Positions 22,190 to 31,116 of a DNA stretch of 64,000 bases are shown here, in pieces. The translations under genes and the position numbers were made by a program. The stretch covers positions 6,312,001-6,376,000 of the forward strand of contig NZ_CP109171.1 of assembly GCF_036246005.1 (NCBI RefSeq). The letters run 5' to 3'. The stretch comes from Streptomyces sp. NBC_01723. GTDB lineage: Bacteria > Actinomycetota > Actinomycetes > Streptomycetales > Streptomycetaceae. Each line of letters opens with the position of its first letter. Within the stretch, counting starts at the first letter, position 1. A model generated the notes under the pieces. The model had not been told where the DNA came from. It did no database searches and saw only the letters and a program-made list of their open reading frames with translations.

Positions 22190-22769
22190 CGCGACGGACT
22201 GGTGGAATGCGGTTCGGCGCCTCGGCTCTGGTGATGTTCCGAAGTCCCGTTGCGTGCCGGTCGACGATCCAGCGTCCGACGCCGAGACGTCTGGCAATGC
22301 TGAGATGTCTTTCTCCTGCTTTTAGGCCTTCTTCGATCTGGGCGTCGATTTCAGGAGTTGTGGCCAGCGGGCGCCCCCGTGGAAGGTTCTTCCGCTTAAG
22401 GTCGCCCATGTTGTCTGCGTGGGTGCCGAGGAACCAGTGTCTGGGGTTATGACACCAGCCGTGGTCGCAGGTGTGGCACACATGCAGTTCGCCAGGCGGC
22501 TGGCCGTTCGCTATCTCCCAGCCGACTCGCGTGGCAATACGGGTCTTGCCCTTCCAGCGGAACGCTCCACGGTCCACCGTCGCGTAGGCCCCGGTCCAGG
22601 GCCAACAGTCGTCGGGCCCACGCTTGTCGACCTTCTCGTGGTACCGCTGTTCTGGAGTCCTCCTGGGTGCTGATGCTGTCGGATCTCCGAATCGGTACCA
22701 CCGGAGATAGTGCGCCTTGCACCAACCTCGAACCTTTGCTTCTCTCGTGCAGTTCTCGACAGAACACAT
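22182..22769 (-). CDS. HNH homing endonuclease, inserted antisense
   Basis: 195 aa. N-terminal zinc motif CSVENCTREAKVRGWCKAHY; HNH_3 core LHVCHTCDHGWCHNPRHWFL (about residues 95-114); C-terminal HTH-like region (SIARRLGVGRWIVDRHATG). It is the only leftward gene in this block, has lower GC and rarer codons near its 5' end, and splits the duplicated tail units. Both facts point to a recent homing insertion. Confidence 0.9.
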   Translation of the reverse strand: MCSVENCTREAKVRGWCKAHYLRWYRFGDPTASAPRRTPEQRYHEKVDKRGPDDCWPWTGAYATVDRGAFRWKGKTRIATRVGWEIANGQPPGELHVCHTCDHGWCHNPRHWFLGTHADNMGDLKRKNLPRGRPLATTPEIDAQIEEGLKAGERHLSIARRLGVGRWIVDRHATGLRNITRAEAPNRIPPVRRAS

Positions 22770-22805
22770 GACTGCATTTTATTCGATAACACGCCCGAGA
22801 AGGTG

Positions 22806-23198
22806 GTGTTTTCCATTAGCGATAACCTTTCCAACACGGGCGAGAACCGCACCGTCGACTGGCTCTTCGGTACGTCGACCACCGCCCCCACCCTGCCGCT
22901 GAAAATGGCGCTCGTCACCGCAGCAGGCAACGACGCCACCGCGGGCACCGAAGTCGTCGGCGGCTCCTACGCCCGCAAGAACATCTCCGTCGCCGCCGCC
23001 GTCAACGGGGCTGTCACCAACAGTGCGGACCTGTCCTTTACCGGCATGCCCGCCTGCACCGTCGTCGGCTGGGAAATCTGGGACTCCGCCGGCACACCCG
23101 TCCGCTGGTCCTACGGCCCGTTCGACGCGTCCAAGACGGTCGCGGCCGGAGACGAACTCAAGGTGGCCGCCGGGGCGTGGAGCTTCAGCGCAAGCTGA
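22806..23198 (+). CDS. Tail-fibre-like protein
   Basis: 130 aa; GTG at 22803 or 22806. It begins VFSISDNLSNTGENRTVDWL and contains AGTEVVGGSYARKNISVAAA and SADLSFTGMP. This pattern (TEV-x-GGSYAR then SADI-F-GMP) is widespread in small actinophage tail-fibre/minor tail proteins. The 5' end lies in an AT-rich patch bordering the HNH insertion. Confidence 0.78.
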   Translation: MFSISDNLSNTGENRTVDWLFGTSTTAPTLPLKMALVTAAGNDATAGTEVVGGSYARKNISVAAAVNGAVTNSADLSFTGMPACTVVGWEIWDSAGTPVRWSYGPFDASKTVAAGDELKVAAGAWSFSAS

Positions 23199-23210
23199 TC
23201 GGAGACGCGG

Positions 23211-24047
23211 ATGCCGCTCCTCACGGCCCTCCAGGACAATTTCAACGACGGAATCATCTCGGCGAACTGGGGCGACTCCTACGGCGGCGTCACCGAAACC
23301 GGCGGCCAGGCCCGCGTCCCACTCGTCGCCGGGGCCTACGCCGGCTACCAGACCGGCCGCGCCTGGACACTCGCCGGGGCCAGCATCTTTCTGAAACTCG
23401 CCGTGCGGCCCGCAGCGTCCACCGGAACCGACGTGTCGCAGAATTTCATGGTCACCTCGGCGACCGCCGGGACGGCGATCGGGTTCAAGTACAACGCGGT
23501 CACGGCGAAACTCAGGATGCAGGCCAACGTCGCCTACTACGACGGCGCCGCCGTGGAGATCACCTACGATCCGGTGGCGCACCTGTGGCTGCGGCTCCGC
23601 GAGGACGGCACCAACGTCTACTGGGACACCTCGCCGAACGGGTCCACGTGGACCAACCGCAGGACGCTCGCCACCCCCGCCTGGATCCCCGCAGCCGTCG
23701 ACACCTGCGCTCTCGACCTGTTCTGCTACCGCGACGCCGGAGTCACCGACTACGGGGCCTACGACAACGTCAACACCCTGTCCGACGGCGCCGTCGCCAC
23801 CGCCACCGGCAGCGGCACCATGACCACCACGGCCACCGGCACCGCCCGGCGCATCGCCACCGTCACCGGCACAGGCGCCGCCGACACCGACAGCTCGGTC
23901 ACCGCCCTCGCCGTCTACAACGCGGCCGGGCACGGCAGCGTCGACACCGATGCCACCGCCACCGCAGGCGGCACCGACCACAACGACATCGACTTCACCC
24001 TCGGACGGCCATACAGCGGATGGGTGGTGAGCCGGCCGTGGAGATAG
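23211..24047 (+). CDS. LamG/lectin-like virion protein
   Basis: 278 aa. Residues about 1-200 form a jelly-roll-like domain (LQDNFNDGIISANWGDSYGG ... LWLRLREDGTNVYWDTSPNG) typical of concanavalin-like modules on phage appendages. A Thr/Ala linker and the PYSGWVVSRPW tail follow. Carbohydrate binding is likely but not shown. Confidence 0.72.
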   Translation: MPLLTALQDNFNDGIISANWGDSYGGVTETGGQARVPLVAGAYAGYQTGRAWTLAGASIFLKLAVRPAASTGTDVSQNFMVTSATAGTAIGFKYNAVTAKLRMQANVAYYDGAAVEITYDPVAHLWLRLREDGTNVYWDTSPNGSTWTNRRTLATPAWIPAAVDTCALDLFCYRDAGVTDYGAYDNVNTLSDGAVATATGSGTMTTTATGTARRIATVTGTGAADTDSSVTALAVYNAAGHGSVDTDATATAGGTDHNDIDFTLGRPYSGWVVSRPWR

Positions 24048-24337
24048 CCGCCACCAGCACCGAGTACGTGCGGGTCACAGCGGTCAGCGCCGTCGGAGGC
24101 AGCCCCGTCAGCCCCTCCGCCCCGCCCCAGTTCGCATTCCAGCCCACGTCGGCGACGGGGAATCCGTCAGTCGAAGACTGGTGGACGGGGGAGTGGGCCA
24201 GCCCGCACGCCCGCATCCTGATCGGCCCCAACGGCGGCACCACAAGCCTGGAGCCGGGTGAGTACCGGGTGTGGCTGACCTGGACCGCCGGACTCGAAGC
24301 ACCCGTCTACCGCACCGGAACGATCACCGTCTACTAG
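24038..24337 (+). CDS. Small structural protein, copy B
   Basis: 99 aa from GTG 24038, overlapping the previous stop; ATG 24020 is an alternative. STEYVRVTAVSAVGG...ARILIGPNGGTTSLEPGEYR matches copy A at 21902-22189. Confidence 0.7.
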   Translation: MEIAATSTEYVRVTAVSAVGGSPVSPSAPPQFAFQPTSATGNPSVEDWWTGEWASPHARILIGPNGGTTSLEPGEYRVWLTWTAGLEAPVYRTGTITVY

Positions 24338-24347
24338 GAGACCCGCC

Positions 24348-24887
24348 ATGCCCACATCCGACGCTGAGGGCAAGGACTGGTCCCTCGACTGGTTCCGCTA
24401 CCACCTACCCAACACCGTCACCGACGTCGGGCCCGGCGAGGGGACTTACGCCAGGCTGTTCCGGCCCGTGCACGAGGGCGTGTGGTGGACCGGCATCGAG
24501 ATCTTCAAGCCGAACGTGAGCAAGTACAAGCTGCGCTCCACGAAGACCCGGCGGATGTACGACGAGATCCACATCGAAGACGTCCGCGAGTCCGAGGACC
24601 ACCTCTTCCACCGCGACCTTGTCCTGTACGGCGACGTGCTCGAGCACCTGCCGCGCGAGGACGCCGTCGCCCTCCTGGAGCGCACCGTGGCCGCAGGGGC
24701 CTGGAACATCCTCGTCTCCGTGCCGATCGTCGACTCCCCGCAGGGTGAGGTCGACGGCAACCCGCACGAAGCCCACCTCCACCAGTGGGACCCCGACGAC
24801 ATGGACGCCGTCATGGGCAGACTCGGTGGACGAGTCGAGACCATGCGGGGGTCGACACTCGGGGTCTGGTGGTGGAACCGTGGCTGA
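24348..24887 (+). CDS. SAM-dependent methyltransferase-like protein
   Basis: 179 aa. VTDVGPGEGTYARLF (about residues 24-38) is a motif I variant, GIEIF an acidic loop, and LYGDVLEHLPREDAVALLER a motif IV/V region. Such proteins occur among phage structural genes and may modify virion or surface glycans. The target is unknown. Confidence 0.75.
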   Translation: MPTSDAEGKDWSLDWFRYHLPNTVTDVGPGEGTYARLFRPVHEGVWWTGIEIFKPNVSKYKLRSTKTRRMYDEIHIEDVRESEDHLFHRDLVLYGDVLEHLPREDAVALLERTVAAGAWNILVSVPIVDSPQGEVDGNPHEAHLHQWDPDDMDAVMGRLGGRVETMRGSTLGVWWWNRG

Positions 24888-25071
24888 GGGGATCTTCAGC
24901 TTCGAACTCGCCGGACTCGGCAGCGAACCGACCCCCGAGAACGCCCTGCACTACGGGCGTCTCCTGGCGCAGCGCGGGGAAGCGCGAGTACCCGACGATG
25001 CACAGCCCGTCATCACCCGCGTCGCGGACGACCCGGACTGGTGGCGGATCGAACTGCCCTACACCACCTGA
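24880..25071 (+). CDS. Small hypothetical protein
   Basis: 63 aa, GTG start overlapping the methyltransferase by 8 bp. FSFELAGLGSEPTPENALHY is conserved-looking. Unknown function. Confidence 0.55.
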   Translation: MAEGIFSFELAGLGSEPTPENALHYGRLLAQRGEARVPDDAQPVITRVADDPDWWRIELPYTT

Positions 25072-25091
25072 CCCCACGGAAGGCCCGCGCC

Positions 25092-25370
25092 ATGGCTTCC
25101 CCTGTCCCTGACCTGCCCTTGTGGGCATGGAATCTGATCATCGCAATGCAGCAGCACGAAGAACTGCACGGCAGCAGCGACCACTGCCTCAACGGTGTCC
25201 TCCACGCCGTCCCGCCCGAAGTTCGACAGCAGGCCGAAGCGATCAGCGGCTACGTGAAGAAGGCCAGCGGCCAGCAGATCGCCGACAAAGCAGCCAAGAC
25301 GTGGGGCGAACTCATGGACGCCTTCTTCGGCGGCGGCAAGCCGGAGGCCGGAACGGAGGCGACGACGTGA
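25092..25370 (+). CDS. Hypothetical helical protein
   Basis: 92 aa, helical (WNLIIAMQQHEELHGSSDHC). GGAAGGCCCGCGCC precedes the ATG. GTGA overlap with the next gene suggests co-function with that membrane protein. Confidence 0.62.
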   Translation: MASPVPDLPLWAWNLIIAMQQHEELHGSSDHCLNGVLHAVPPEVRQQAEAISGYVKKASGQQIADKAAKTWGELMDAFFGGGKPEAGTEATT

Positions 25371-25720
25371 ACGACTACCTGCCCGCCGTTCTCGCCTGGC
25401 TGGCTGCCCTCGCTGGCATGGTCCTCGTCTGGCGCGGGCGCCGCGAGGACAAGCCCCACCCCAACCCCGCCCTCGCCAAGACCGACCAACCGCAGGCGGC
25501 CGTCATCGAGATCATCGAGAAGGGCCGGGCCACCGACAACACCACCGGCGGCAGCGTCATCATCCCCAATGATGTGCGAATCAACGGCCAGTCGCTGCTC
25601 GCGCCGCGCGACTCCCCGGTCATCGTCCACGAGATCAAGACCGACCCCGACGAGATCCTCAACGTCACCCTCACCCTGTTCGCCCGCCGCGTCGTCATCG
25701 CAGCCGAAGAGGACCTCTAA
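25367..25720 (+). CDS. Membrane-anchored hypothetical protein
   Basis: 117 aa. One N-terminal span (about residues 4-23, LPAVLAWLAALAGMVLVW), then a soluble beta-rich domain (GGSVIIPNDVRINGQSLLAP...VIVHEIKTD). Unknown role. Confidence 0.65.
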   Translation: MNDYLPAVLAWLAALAGMVLVWRGRREDKPHPNPALAKTDQPQAAVIEIIEKGRATDNTTGGSVIIPNDVRINGQSLLAPRDSPVIVHEIKTDPDEILNVTLTLFARRVVIAAEEDL

Positions 25721-25742
25721 CCCCACCCCGGAGCCCGCGCCC

Positions 25743-26087
25743 ATGAACGCTCCCATCTCAGCCGACGACCTCTGCGAGCACTCCTGGTCGTACAACAAGC
25801 CCGCGAACGCGTCGGCGTCGGTCCGCATCTGCTCCCTCTGCCACAAGATCGACGGCGAAGAGCTGATGCGCACCCTCGACGAATACGCGACCGCGTTCAA
25901 GCAGAAGCCGACAACGATCGTGTACGCCTGGTCTGACGGGCGCACGCTCAGCGTCATTGACCAGCCCGGCGGCATCCCCGACAGCGCACGCGAACGCGCC
26001 CTCCTGCGCGGCCTGCTCGGGTACGCGCTCTCGCAGCTCGACCAGTACGAGATCACCGGACCGCTCGGCATCGCCACCCACGATTGA
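25743..26087 (+). CDS. Hypothetical protein with zinc-like motif
   Basis: 114 aa. CEHSWSYNKPANASASVRIC-SLC is a plausible zinc knuckle near the N-terminus; a helical C-terminus follows. Start fixed by GGAGCCCGCGCCC. Confidence 0.62.
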   Translation: MNAPISADDLCEHSWSYNKPANASASVRICSLCHKIDGEELMRTLDEYATAFKQKPTTIVYAWSDGRTLSVIDQPGGIPDSARERALLRGLLGYALSQLDQYEITGPLGIATHD

Positions 26088-26113
26088 CCCACCACCCCAC
26101 AGGAGCCCGCGCC

Positions 26114-26302
26114 ATGGCCCAGTACACGATCAACTACCTGACCGGCGACGTGGAAACCGTCGAAGCCGACGGCGTCGAGTACGACGGCATCGCCGGCGAC
26201 TACACCTTCACCGGACCGGATGGCATGGGCGTCATCGCGCTCGCCCCCGCCGCCAACGTCCGCAGCATCGTCCGCCAGGACGACGAGGCGGTGACCGGCT
26301 GA
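26114..26302 (+). CDS. Small beta-rich hypothetical protein
   Basis: 62 aa (QYTINYLTGDVETVEADGVE). Preceded by AGGAGCCCGCGCC, a start-associated sequence repeated at 38339-38351. TGATG overlap with the next gene. Confidence 0.6.
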   Translation: MAQYTINYLTGDVETVEADGVEYDGIAGDYTFTGPDGMGVIALAPAANVRSIVRQDDEAVTG

Positions 26303-26736
26303 TGGCCCGCCTGCAGATCCTCGAACTCCCCGAAGGCAGCAGCGACGACCTGCCGCCATTCGTGCTCGTCGTCGATCAGTACGTCGCGCGTCGGTACGTC
26401 ACTGGGCTCGACCAGCCCGAGCCCGTCAGCGAGTTCGACGGCATCGCCGAACAGATCGGCGCCCGCGCCGTCCTCGTCTTCGAAGACACCATCGACATCC
26501 CCGCCAACGACACCAGCGGATACCTCGCCACGCCCGCCAAGCAGGAACTCGTGGTCAACCTCAGCGGCGACCCGGACGCGATACGCGACGCCATCGCCGC
26601 CGACATGCAGAAGCTGCGCGACGCCAACAACCCGGCGACCGCCAAGCCCCGCCGCGACTGGTGCTGCAGCCTCGCCTTCCAAACCCTCGGCAAGCAGCAC
26701 ATCGACGACTGCCCCCAGAGCAACCCGCAGCCGTGA
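26302..26736 (+). CDS. Hypothetical protein
   Basis: 144 aa. A central segment PFVLVVDQYVARRYV and ARAVLVFEDTIDIPA, and a C-terminal WCCSLAF...HIDDCPQ Cys/His cluster. Unknown; coupled to the following HNH gene. Confidence 0.62.
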   Translation: MARLQILELPEGSSDDLPPFVLVVDQYVARRYVTGLDQPEPVSEFDGIAEQIGARAVLVFEDTIDIPANDTSGYLATPAKQELVVNLSGDPDAIRDAIAADMQKLRDANNPATAKPRRDWCCSLAFQTLGKQHIDDCPQSNPQP

Positions 26737-27026
26737 GCGGCGGCTGGGAAGGGTCGGACCGCAAGAGCCGGCTGCCGTCGAACTGGGCAACCATCCGCCG
26801 CAAGGTGCTCGACCGCGACCCGGTCTGCAAGCTGTGCGGCGTGAGGCCGTCCACCCACTGCGACCACATCGAAGCCAAGACCGACGCCCACGCCGAGGAC
26901 CGCTTGCAAGGCGTGTGTGCCGAGTGCCACCTGCAGAAATCCAGCCGCGAGGGCAACGACGCCCAGCGCGCCAACCCCCGGCCCGGACGGAAACGCCCGC
27001 CCGAAGCCCATCCCGGGATGAGGTGA
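26733..27026 (+). CDS. HNH endonuclease
   Basis: 97 aa. Compact HNH: VLDRDPVCKLCGVRPSTHCD-HIEAK ... LQGVCAECHLQKSSREGND, with the two CxxC pairs in place. Small HNH proteins just upstream of terminase are needed for cos cleavage in several phages with HK97-like terminases, so a packaging role is likely. Confidence 0.87.
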   Translation: MSGGWEGSDRKSRLPSNWATIRRKVLDRDPVCKLCGVRPSTHCDHIEAKTDAHAEDRLQGVCAECHLQKSSREGNDAQRANPRPGRKRPPEAHPGMR

Positions 27027-27031
27027 GCATC

Positions 27032-27262
27032 GTGCCCGCATACCTCGTCATCCACTCCGAACGGCAACGCGACGACACCCTCATCGAAGACCCCAACCTC
27101 ACCGTCGACTTCGTCGACGGCTGGGTCCTCTTCAAAGACCGCGACCTCATCCACACGAACCGGGTCGCCATCGCCATCCCCGCCACGCAAGTCCGCCGCG
27201 TCGAACGGGTAGACGAACAACAGGAGCCCCACGACCAGGAGCCCGCGCCGCAGAAGGAGTGA
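27032..27262 (+). CDS. Small hypothetical protein
   Basis: 76 aa from GTG 27032 (GAGG 8 bp upstream); GTG 27023 overlapping the HNH stop is the alternative. It contains LTVDFVDGWVLFKDRDLIHT, beta-rich. Unknown. Confidence 0.55.
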   Translation: MPAYLVIHSERQRDDTLIEDPNLTVDFVDGWVLFKDRDLIHTNRVAIAIPATQVRRVERVDEQQEPHDQEPAPQKE

Positions 27263-27268
27263 TCAGCC

Positions 27269-27511
27269 GTGGCATCCAAGGGACGCGGACGGCGCGGCAA
27301 CGCGCAGACGCTGCGGAACTACTGGACGACCGGCCGAGGCGCGGCCAAGGTCAAATGGGGGACGGCCGGCGACTACCAGCGCTGCGTTCGAGCCGTGCAG
27401 AAGTACATGGGTGCCCGCGCCCGCGGATACTGCGCACTCAGGCACAAGGCCGCCACCGGCATGTGGACCTCACAGCACGCCAAGGCCATGCGGGGCGGAA
27501 GCCGACGCTGA
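27269..27511 (+). CDS. Conserved small basic phage protein
   Basis: 80 aa, very basic. MASKGRGRRGNAQTLRNYWT, KVKWGTAGDYQRCVRAVQKY and YCALRHKAATGMW form a pattern I have seen next to terminase genes in actinophages. Function unknown, perhaps in packaging. Confidence 0.7.
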   Translation: MASKGRGRRGNAQTLRNYWTTGRGAAKVKWGTAGDYQRCVRAVQKYMGARARGYCALRHKAATGMWTSQHAKAMRGGSRR

Positions 27512-27614
27512 CACGGAACCACCCCACTGTCAGCGGGCGTTGAGACAATAGAACCCCGGCGAGTGCTACCAACACTCCCGGGGCCATGGCCAGCCCTGAC
27601 ACGACAGGACCGAC

Positions 27615-28445
27615 ATGACCCAGGCTATACGCCCAGCCTTCATCAACTGCGCCCGGTGCGGGGCAGAGAAGAAGGTGGGCACCAGAGGACGCATTCCCGC
27701 CTACTGCTCGGATGCATGCCGAGCCGGTGTAGGTAACGAGCGGCACACCGACGTTGAGTGCGCATACTGCGGTCAGCCATTCCGCGGCCGGACTGACGCC
27801 CGCTATTGCTCGCCGCGGTGCCGTGACGCCAGGAATCGCCAGGCCGCCCGCGAAGACGGGCGCTACGAAGCGGCCAAGGCTGCGAGGCGCGAGGAGAACG
27901 CCCAGAGGCGGGCAGCGAACGCGCGGCCGTGCCCATACTGCGACGCTCCCATGACGCATCCGAGGCGAGTCCAGTGCGGCAAGCCCGAGTGCAAGCGGGC
28001 GATGAACGCGGAGCGCGCGAAGGCTTGGCACCGCAACTACACGGCGACGACAGGCAAGCGGTACGGAACCGATCGGTATCGTGAGCAAGCGTCGGAGTAC
28101 GACAAGCGGCGACGAGAGAAGCAAGGCCACTGGAGGAAGCTCTACCCAGAGGTCGCAGCACTCGCTGATGCTCGCCGTCGCGCACTGAAGGCACAAGCAG
28201 ACCAAGGTGAACGGTTCGCACCCGCTTGCGTGTACAAGCGGGACGGGTGGACGTGTGGGCTGTGCCGGCTGCCGGTGGACCCAGGGCTGGCGTGGCCGCA
28301 CCCCATGAGCGCCTCGGTGGACCACATCCTTCCTCTGTCCCAAGGTGGATCGCACACGCTTGCCAACGTGCAATGCGCTCACCTGAGCTGCAACAGTCGG
28401 AAACGTGATCGAGTCGACGATGATCGACACGGTGAGGCAGCCTGA
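27615..28445 (+). CDS. Zinc-ribbon HNH endonuclease
   Basis: 276 aa. Three N-terminal Cys4 ribbons (CARCGAEKK...YCSDAC, CAYCGQPFRG...YCSPRC, CPYCDAPM...QCGKPEC), a long basic helix, then HNH: YKRDGWTCGLCRLP ... SVDHILPLSQGG ... NVQCAHLSCNSRK. Its own spacing (104 bp after the previous gene) and lower codon bias fit a homing endonuclease inserted beside the terminase. Confidence 0.9.
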   Translation: MTQAIRPAFINCARCGAEKKVGTRGRIPAYCSDACRAGVGNERHTDVECAYCGQPFRGRTDARYCSPRCRDARNRQAAREDGRYEAAKAARREENAQRRAANARPCPYCDAPMTHPRRVQCGKPECKRAMNAERAKAWHRNYTATTGKRYGTDRYREQASEYDKRRREKQGHWRKLYPEVAALADARRRALKAQADQGERFAPACVYKRDGWTCGLCRLPVDPGLAWPHPMSASVDHILPLSQGGSHTLANVQCAHLSCNSRKRDRVDDDRHGEAA

Positions 28446-28702
28446 CGATCACCCTGGCTCGCCGGCTCAGGATGAGTCGACTCAAGATCGCACCGCAACG
28501 CCCTGACCTGGGGATATGCCCCCCACCTGCGGTTTCTCCAGATCGGGGACGTGTAGCTCACGAGATCCGGTACGGGTTTCCTAGGCCCCTCCTCGCCGGT
28601 CATTCGCACGCCCATGGCCATGCTCGCCCTGGAGGCGAGCCTGGTCGGTTCACTGTTTCTGCCCCGCGCGCCCTGGCGGCGTGCCTGACCCTGGAGGTCG
28701 CC
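28446..28702 (+). other. Non-coding region before terminase; candidate cos
   Basis: These 257 bp contain no convincing gene. They include an imperfect dyad around 28511-28530 (TGGGGATATGCCCCCCA) and lie between an HNH gene and the terminase small subunit, the usual place for cos or pac. The assignment is positional only. Confidence 0.35.
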
Positions 28703-29140
28703 ATGGGCACTCGAGGACCCATTCCGGAGCGCACTGAAGCGCGCCGCCGTCGCAACAAGGACGATGGGCCGGAGCTGGTACAGGCCCCGTCTGGGGCGCC
28801 GGCTGAGGTACCAGATCTGCCGGAGTCCGATCCGCTGTGGCACCCGATCGCCACGGACTGGTACCTGAGTTTGCGCCAGTCCGGGCAGGCGGCCTTCTAC
28901 GAGCCGTCGGACTGGGCTGTGGCCCGGTATGCCGCTGACCTGATGTCGAAGGTGCTGCTTTCGGAGCGCGGCCCGAACGGTCAGCTGGTAGCGGCCTTGA
29001 ACTCGGTGATGTCGTCGCTGCTGACGACGGAGGGGGACCGACGGCGGGCCCGTATGGAGCTGGAGCGGAAGAAGCCCGCTGGTCCACAGCTGGCGTCGGT
29101 GAGTCCGCTGGACTCCTACCGTGACATTGCGGGGGGTTGA
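28703..29140 (+). CDS. terS: Terminase small subunit
   Basis: 145 aa. MGTRGPIPERTEARRRRNKD is the classic actinophage small-terminase N-terminus (GxRGP...R-x-RRN), followed by helices WYLSLRQSGQAAFYEPSDWA and LVAALNSVMSSLLTTEGDRR. GGAGG precedes the ATG. It recognises viral DNA and recruits the large subunit, encoded just downstream. Confidence 0.88.
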   Translation: MGTRGPIPERTEARRRRNKDDGPELVQAPSGAPAEVPDLPESDPLWHPIATDWYLSLRQSGQAAFYEPSDWAVARYAADLMSKVLLSERGPNGQLVAALNSVMSSLLTTEGDRRRARMELERKKPAGPQLASVSPLDSYRDIAGG

Positions 29141-29141
29141 C

Positions 29142-29393
29142 GTGATCAAGTACGTCGTCTGTGCGGGCAGCCAGGACGAGGCGCAGGCGTGGGCCCGACT
29201 CCATGGCATCCCGCGGCAGCAGTGCCTGTACGCCGGCTCGCTGCGAACGATTGAGGGTCTCCGGGACTTCGCCGTGGTCCGGCTGCGGGGCTTCTTCGAC
29301 CGGCCGGACCGGAGCGACATTGAGGCCTGCTTGCTGCGCAACGAGCTGAAGCGGCGCTCCCCGTTGCGCGACCGTCGCGGCGATGGAGTCTGA
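29142..29393 (+). CDS. Hypothetical protein between terminase genes
   Basis: 83 aa, GTG start behind GGGGGG. VIKYVVCAGSQDEAQAWARL ... RTIEGLRDFAVVRLRGFF reads as an alpha/beta fold. It overlaps the large terminase start by 11 bp. Confidence 0.65.
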   Translation: MIKYVVCAGSQDEAQAWARLHGIPRQQCLYAGSLRTIEGLRDFAVVRLRGFFDRPDRSDIEACLLRNELKRRSPLRDRRGDGV

Positions 29394-31116
29394 CGAGCAG
29401 GTCCCCGACGTCGTTGAACCCTTCACGCTCGGCCCAACGTGGAAGCGCGGCCCAGACGGCAAATTCGTGCTGCCCGAGTACACGCTGGGCTGGCAGTGCC
29501 TCGCCTGGACGAAGACGTACCTGCAGCACTACGTCGGGAGGGCCTGGCAGTACACGCCTGAGCAGGCCCGGCTGACCCTGTGGTGGTACGCGATGGATCC
29601 GGCGACGGGCCGGTTCCTGTGGCGCGATGGGGTGGTCCAAAGACTGAAGGGCCACGGCAAGGACCCTCTCGGGGCTTCATGGTCGGGGTTCGAATTCGTC
29701 GGACCCTGTCGCCCTTCTGGCCGTGTCGCAGATGCGGGCAACGAGTGGGGTATCCCGGCTGGGCAGCCGCTTGGCGTGCAGCATCCTGCCCCCTGGGTTC
29801 AGATAGCCGCAGTGTCGCAGGATCAGACGCGCTCCACGATGACGATCTTCCCGGGGATGTTCACGAAGCGGGCGATCCAGGAGTACCGGATTGACCTTGG
29901 CAAAGAGATCATCTACGCAGACAAGGGGCGGGCCCGAATCGAGGCGGTGACGTCTTCGCCGCGCGCCATGGAGGGCGGCCGGCCGACGTTCGTTCTCCTG
30001 AACGAAACGCACCACTGGGTGGACTCGAATCAGGGTCACGAGATGGCTGCCGTTATCGAGCGCAACTCGACCAAGAGCGCCGACGGCATGTCGCGCACCC
30101 TGGCTCTGACGAACGCCTACGAGCCGGGCGAGGACAGCGTTGCTGAGCGGACTCGGGAGGCGTTCGAGTCGGCGGAGGCCGGCCGAGTCGCGGACACCGG
30201 CTTGTTCTACGACAGCCTGGAGGCTCCGGCCGAGGCGAAGCTGACCGAGGCGTGGATCGTACCGACGCTGAAAGCGGTTCGCGGGGATTCGGTCTGGCTC
30301 GACCTCGAGCGGCTGAAGGCGTCAATTCTCGACGTTCGAAACCCTCCTAGCAGGTCGCGGCGGTTCTGGTTCAACCAGATCACGGCGGCCGAGGACGCCT
30401 ACCTAGCGCCCTACGAGTGGGATGCGAACCCGCATGACGGGATCGATCTGGAGAAGGGTGACGAAGTCGCGCTGTTCTTCGACGGCTCCAAGTCGGACGA
30501 CGCGACCGGTTTGGTCGGGTGCCGACTGCGGGACGGCTTCGTGAAGACCTTGGGCGTGTGGCAGCGGCCGGCGAACTGGCCAGCGGATGTCCCGTACCGC
30601 GTTCCCCGCGAGGAGGTCGATGGCGTTGTGGACCAGGTGTTCGCCCTCTATAAGCCGCCCGCGTTCTTCGCCGACCCGGGCGCGGGCTACGACGAGGCGG
30701 ATGGCGAGCGGTACTGGGATGGCTACATCGACGCGTGGGCGCAGCGCTATGGGAAGCGCCTGAAGCTGAAGGCTGTGGTTTCTGGGCATGGCCAGCATGC
30801 GGTGATGTGGGATATGGGTGACCGTCGTCGCCAGCAGGCGTTCACCGAGGCTGTGGACCGCTTCTACCGGGACGTGCTGGAGCGACAGGTGCCTCACGAC
30901 GGCCACAAGGTGCTGCGGCAGCATGTCGCGAACGCACGCCGGAGGACGAATGCGTGGGGCTACACGATTGGCAAGGAGCACCGTGAGTCGGCCCGGAAAG
31001 TGGACCTTGCGGTGTGTGCGATCGGGGCGCGGATGCTGCGTCGCATGGTCATGAACTCGCCCTCGTGGACCAAGAAGAAGACGGCCGGCAAGGGGAGGGT
31101 GGTGGTGCTGCGATGA
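29383..31116 (+). CDS. terL: Terminase large subunit
   Basis: 577 aa. Atypical Walker A region LKGHGKDPLGA (about residues 87-97), Walker B with catalytic Glu in FVLLNETHHW (about 204-213), nuclease acidic residues in ALFFDGSKSDDATG (about 364-377) and FFADPGAGYDEADG (about 427-440). It powers DNA packaging and cuts concatemers. The length is standard. Confidence 0.92.
   Translation: MESDEQVPDVVEPFTLGPTWKRGPDGKFVLPEYTLGWQCLAWTKTYLQHYVGRAWQYTPEQARLTLWWYAMDPATGRFLWRDGVVQRLKGHGKDPLGASWSGFEFVGPCRPSGRVADAGNEWGIPAGQPLGVQHPAPWVQIAAVSQDQTRSTMTIFPGMFTKRAIQEYRIDLGKEIIYADKGRARIEAVTSSPRAMEGGRPTFVLLNETHHWVDSNQGHEMAAVIERNSTKSADGMSRTLALTNAYEPGEDSVAERTREAFESAEAGRVADTGLFYDSLEAPAEAKLTEAWIVPTLKAVRGDSVWLDLERLKASILDVRNPPSRSRRFWFNQITAAEDAYLAPYEWDANPHDGIDLEKGDEVALFFDGSKSDDATGLVGCRLRDGFVKTLGVWQRPANWPADVPYRVPREEVDGVVDQVFALYKPPAFFADPGAGYDEADGERYWDGYIDAWAQRYGKRLKLKAVVSGHGQHAVMWDMGDRRRQQAFTEAVDRFYRDVLERQVPHDGHKVLRQHVANARRRTNAWGYTIGKEHRESARKVDLAVCAIGARMLRRMVMNSPSWTKKKTAGKGRVVVLR

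Noticed and set aside
20845..22452. 535-codon rightward frame
   Set aside because: Out-of-frame shadow of the repeat-rich tail protein and its partner; Pro/Arg/Ser-rich composition, no ribosome binding site.
24348..24887. DNA modification methylase
   Set aside because: No catalytic PC or DPPY-type motif and no target-recognition domain; a generic SAM methyltransferase is the safer call.
28520..28600. Possible tRNA before the terminase genes
   Set aside because: TAGCTCA- and GGTTTC-like words occur, but no acceptor stem or anticodon arm pairs.
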